From the NCBI RefSeq assembly GCF_039543185.1, contig NZ_BAABJG010000006.1, positions 1 to 64,000 on the forward strand: a DNA stretch of 64,000 bases. Direction: 5' to 3'. The notes beneath the pieces are model-generated. The model ran no database searches. It saw only the letters and a list, made by a program, of their open reading frames with translations, and was not told the origin of the DNA. Shown piece after piece: positions 61,928-64,000 of this stretch. Position 1 is the stretch's first letter; each line of letters starts with the position of its first letter. Source of the stretch: Paenibacillus_S vulneris. Its GTDB lineage: Bacteria; Bacillota; Bacilli; Paenibacillales; NBRC-103111. Position numbers and translations under genes: made by a program.

Positions 61928-63043
61928 TTAACGATTTTCAATCGGAATGTATTTTTGGTTGGAAAGACCGGTATATTCTGCGCGAGGACGAATCAAGCGA
62001 TTGTTCTCATATTGCTCCAGAATGTGAGCTGTCCATCCGGATGTACGGCTGATTGCGAAGATCGGCGTAAACAAATCACGCGGAATTTCCAAGGATGTGT
62101 ATACAGACGCGGAGTAGAAGTCTACGTTTGGCTTCAGGCCTTTTTGTCCGGTTACCATCTCTTCGATTTTGATGGACATGTTGTACCAGTTCATGTTGCC
62201 GGTGATTTTACCGAGCTCCTGTGACATTTTTTGCAAGTGCTTCGCACGAGGATCGCCGTTTTTGTATACGCGGTGACCAAAGCCCATGATTTTTTCTTTG
62301 TTTTCGAGCTTGTTGTTGATGTAGCTTTCTACATTCTCGAAGGAACCGACTTCTTCCAGCATAGCCATAACCGCTTCGTTCGCACCGCCGTGAAGAGGTC
62401 CTTTCAAAGCGCCGATAGCCGATGTTACACCGGAATAAATATCGGACAAGGTAGCAACCGTAACGCGAGCAGCAAAAGTGGAAGCATTCAGCTCATGGTC
62501 AGCGTGAAGAACCAGCGCTTTATCCAACGCTTCAACGGCCACTTTATCCGGCTCTTTGCCGATCAGCATGTACAGGAAGTTTTGTGCTACGGAAGTAGCG
62601 TCGCTCTTAGGAGCGATAGGCTCCTTGCCTTCACGAATGCGGGCGAATGCTGCAATGATCGTAGGGATCTGTGCTTGCAGTTTAATCGCTTTGCGAAGGT
62701 TAGCCTCCGGCGACATATCATTGGCTTCATTATCATAAAGGGCCAAAGAAGATACTGCCGAACGAAGAGCTGCCATAGAGTTCGTATCCTTTGGATACAA
62801 TTTGATTTGCTCGATCACTTGGCTTGGAACCGGAGCGTAAGTGTTCAGGTCTTTCACCAGTTGAGCCAATTCGGAGCGGTTCGGCAGTTTGCCGTACCAC
62901 AGCAAATAAGCAACCTCTTCAAAGCTTGCGTTTTCAGCCAAATCATCAATGTCAATCCCACGATAGGTGAGAACACCGTCAATAATGGAGCTGATGGAGG
63001 ACGTAGTAGCAACAATTCCTTCTAATCCTTTAGTAGCAGTCAA
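61928..63043 (-). CDS. citZ: Citrate synthase
   Basis: CitZ condenses acetyl-CoA with oxaloacetate. The 371-residue enzyme is of the compact Gram-positive type, with catalytic His in LHGGANEAVMAML (about 218), His in MGFGHRVYKNGDPRAKHL (about 257) and Asp in KPNVDFYSASVY (about 309). The start is TTG 63043, with AAAGGAGAG upstream. It is the first gene of citZ-icd-mdh. The upstream region carries an extended -10 (TGGTATAGT, 63079-63087) and a group of palindromes that may be operators. Confidence 0.97.
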   Translation of the reverse strand: MTATKGLEGIVATTSSISSIIDGVLTYRGIDIDDLAENASFEEVAYLLWYGKLPNRSELAQLVKDLNTYAPVPSQVIEQIKLYPKDTNSMAALRSAVSSLALYDNEANDMSPEANLRKAIKLQAQIPTIIAAFARIREGKEPIAPKSDATSVAQNFLYMLIGKEPDKVAVEALDKALVLHADHELNASTFAARVTVATLSDIYSGVTSAIGALKGPLHGGANEAVMAMLEEVGSFENVESYINNKLENKEKIMGFGHRVYKNGDPRAKHLQKMSQELGKITGNMNWYNMSIKIEEMVTGQKGLKPNVDFYSASVYTSLEIPRDLFTPIFAISRTSGWTAHILEQYENNRLIRPRAEYTGLSNQKYIPIENR

Positions 63044-63628
63044 AGCAATCTCTCCTTTGCGATCAAGTTCATATAGTTACTATACCATAGATCATGGTTC
63101 TGAAAAAAACGTATCGAAGCATCCCCGACCAAGGGTCTGTACTTGCTTTTATGCGTGCAAGCAAATAACTTATACATGGAAAAGACGTCCATGCATATAA
63201 GTGAAGTTGTTCACTTATAGAGAACTTCTATAGTTCTACTATAAATGATTTAACGAACAAAGGAAACAAATTTGGACATAAAAGTTCATTATCAGCACAA
63301 TAAACATATGCTATCTCTGTATTCACAGGGAATTTCCCATGAGTCAAGAAGTTTCAAAAACCGATACGGCACTGGATTTTAGTCTTTCCAATAATAGCAT
63401 AATGATTCCTGAAACAACACCTTGTCCAATTGCGGGAGATAAGAGCACTACAGAAGCATCCCTCCCCTTTGTCGCCTTTATCATAAAAAAGCTTGCCCGG
63501 TGCATGAGCTTCGCGCATACATTACAAAATCGTCACTGCATGGTATACAGACTCGTTTTTAGTCACCATAGCGAAGTTGTCAGCGTATTAATAAAACGAA
63601 TGTAAATTCTTAAAAAAGGATAAAACCA
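63044..63628. other. Region upstream of citZ
   Basis: About 585 bp contain the citZ promoter and the palindromes at 63169-63239. From 63290 to 63620 both strands have short open frames; one minus-strand stretch reads like a hydrophobic peptide (AIGQGVVSGIIMLLLERL) but has no convincing start. An inverted GGGAAATTCCC lies at 63328-63338. I see no gene I can support. Confidence 0.45.
63169..63239. promoter_or_regulatory. Cluster of palindromes upstream of citZ
   Basis: CTTATACATGGA pairs with TCCATGCATATAAG (63169-63201). It overlaps a perfect palindrome ATAAGTGAA-N4-TTCACTTAT (63197-63218), and a third imperfect dyad, TAGAGAACT/AGTTCTACTA, follows. The core GTGAA-N4-TTCAC equals that of Rex redox-repressor sites. 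ATAA...TTAT half-sites also recall CcpC. They lie 110-170 bp before the citZ start, so which factor binds is open. Confidence 0.45.
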
Positions 63629-63823
63629 ATGAAAAATAAGAAACAAAGAAACGGTAAAAGGTCGATTAAGAAGGATAAATTGGGTGCTTCCAGTCACGTA
63701 AATAACAAGACAATCCGGAATCAAATAAACTTTGGTAAACGACTTAACTATTCCATTAACGAGTTGGCCTTCCTATCAGACACTTCATCGAATAAATTGC
63801 CCCAATCTAAAGAAGATGACTAA
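63629..63823 (+). CDS. Small lysine-rich protein, 64 aa
   Basis: The protein is very basic at its N-terminus (MKNKKQRNGKRSIKKDK), then polar with asparagine and serine, and ends SKEDD. It has no hydrophobic segment and I recognise no family. AAAAAAGGAT lies 8-10 bp before the ATG, and a strong terminator follows the stop codon, which together suggest a real gene. It is more A+T-rich than its neighbours, so it may have been acquired. Confidence 0.55.
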   Translation: MKNKKQRNGKRSIKKDKLGASSHVNNKTIRNQINFGKRLNYSINELAFLSDTSSNKLPQSKEDD

Positions 63824-63830
63824 ACTTATA

Positions 63831-63875
63831 GCGGCGGGTTATTGCTTTTAGCAAAGCATAACCTGCTCTTTTTAT
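63831..63875 (+). terminator. Terminator of the small lysine-rich protein gene
   Basis: GCGGGTTATTGCTTT pairs with AAAGCATAACCTGC around TAGC, followed by TCTTTTT. Confidence 0.85.
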
Positions 63876-63986
63876 GTCAGTTGTTCCGTTTTAGCAAAAA
63901 TAGGTACATGCTGTAATGCAGACACCCTATCAATTAGAATCTCTTAGCATATCATGCTGTATAAACAATGAAAGGAGATGAGAAAA

Positions 63987-64000
63987 TTGGGTGAAACAGG
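63987..64000 (+). CDS. Start of a gene cut by the window edge
   Basis: AAGGAG (63972-63977) is followed 9 bp later by TTG GGT GAA ACA, an ideal spacing for a TTG start. An in-frame ATG at 63978 directly touches the site and is less likely. Only about four codons are present, so the product is unknown. Confidence 0.4.

Noticed and set aside
1..64000. CRISPR array, prophage or intact insertion sequence
   Set aside because: No regularly spaced short repeats with unique spacers and no transposase, integrase or phage structural gene were seen. The tandem array at 59763 has no spacers.

Overview
The window comes from a spore-forming Gram-positive of the Bacillales, most likely Paenibacillus. The evidence is an alpha/beta-type small acid-soluble spore protein, ytaF, a RacA-like protein, strong AAGGAGG-type ribosome binding sites with occasional GTG and TTG starts, lipoprotein signal peptides, YesM/YesN regulators, and an aldouronate (glucuronoxylan fragment) cluster laid out as in Paenibacillus. 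No rRNA, CRISPR array, prophage or intact transposon is visible.

Layout. 1-1.4 kb: a tRNA-Ala(GGC) with a partial duplicate of its 3' end, nrdR, and a spore protein gene. 1.4-7.1 kb: replication, repair and CoA genes on the minus strand (lytic transglycosylase, coaE, ytaF, mutM, polA). 7.2-9.8 kb: a HAD-like protein facing an EAL-CBS-GGDEF protein. 10-15 kb: pstS-pstC-pstA-pstB-phoU behind 11-bp-spaced Pho boxes. 15-23 kb: chemoreceptor, RacA-like protein, an atypical Gfo/Idh protein, a polysaccharide deacetylase lipoprotein, an LtaS-type sulfatase and a TerC-family protein. 23-29 kb: a tctCBA tricarboxylate transporter divergent from a CitA/CitB-type two-component system. 29.8-41.2 kb: yesN-yesM-lplA-lplB-ytcP-aguA-xylanase-GH43, a complete system to sense, import and degrade aldouronates inside the cell. 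41.5-45.2 kb: a cytochrome bd-type oxidase pair and a canonical Gfo/Idh dehydrogenase. 45.5-48.3 kb: phoP and phoR in reversed order. 48.4-54.6 kb: a BASS-family transporter, class I fumarase, a second deacetylase, a YfbR-like nucleotidase, a MerR/TipA-type regulator and a small membrane protein. 54.7-58.4 kb: a TetR-controlled RND pump. 58.5-63 kb: mdh, icd and citZ of the TCA cycle. The right edge holds a small lysine-rich protein gene and the first codons of another gene.

In Bacillus subtilis the order citZ-icd-mdh-phoP-phoR-polA-mutM-ytaF-coaE is nearly contiguous. Here the same genes, all on the minus strand, are spread over about 60 kb with transport, carbohydrate and efflux modules between them.

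The least explained structure is a pair of long imperfect palindromes, one after phoU (10187-10427) and one in the mdh leader (59522-59686). They share conserved sequence in predicted unpaired positions and a 22-nt loop, while the 8-bp stem closing that loop differs in sequence but stays complementary. This looks like a structured RNA or hairpin-element family. Other repeats are a four-copy tandem array of about 181 bp after icd and an inverted pair of about 50-bp palindromes flanking the MerR-type gene. All functions are read from sequence alone; no database search was run.
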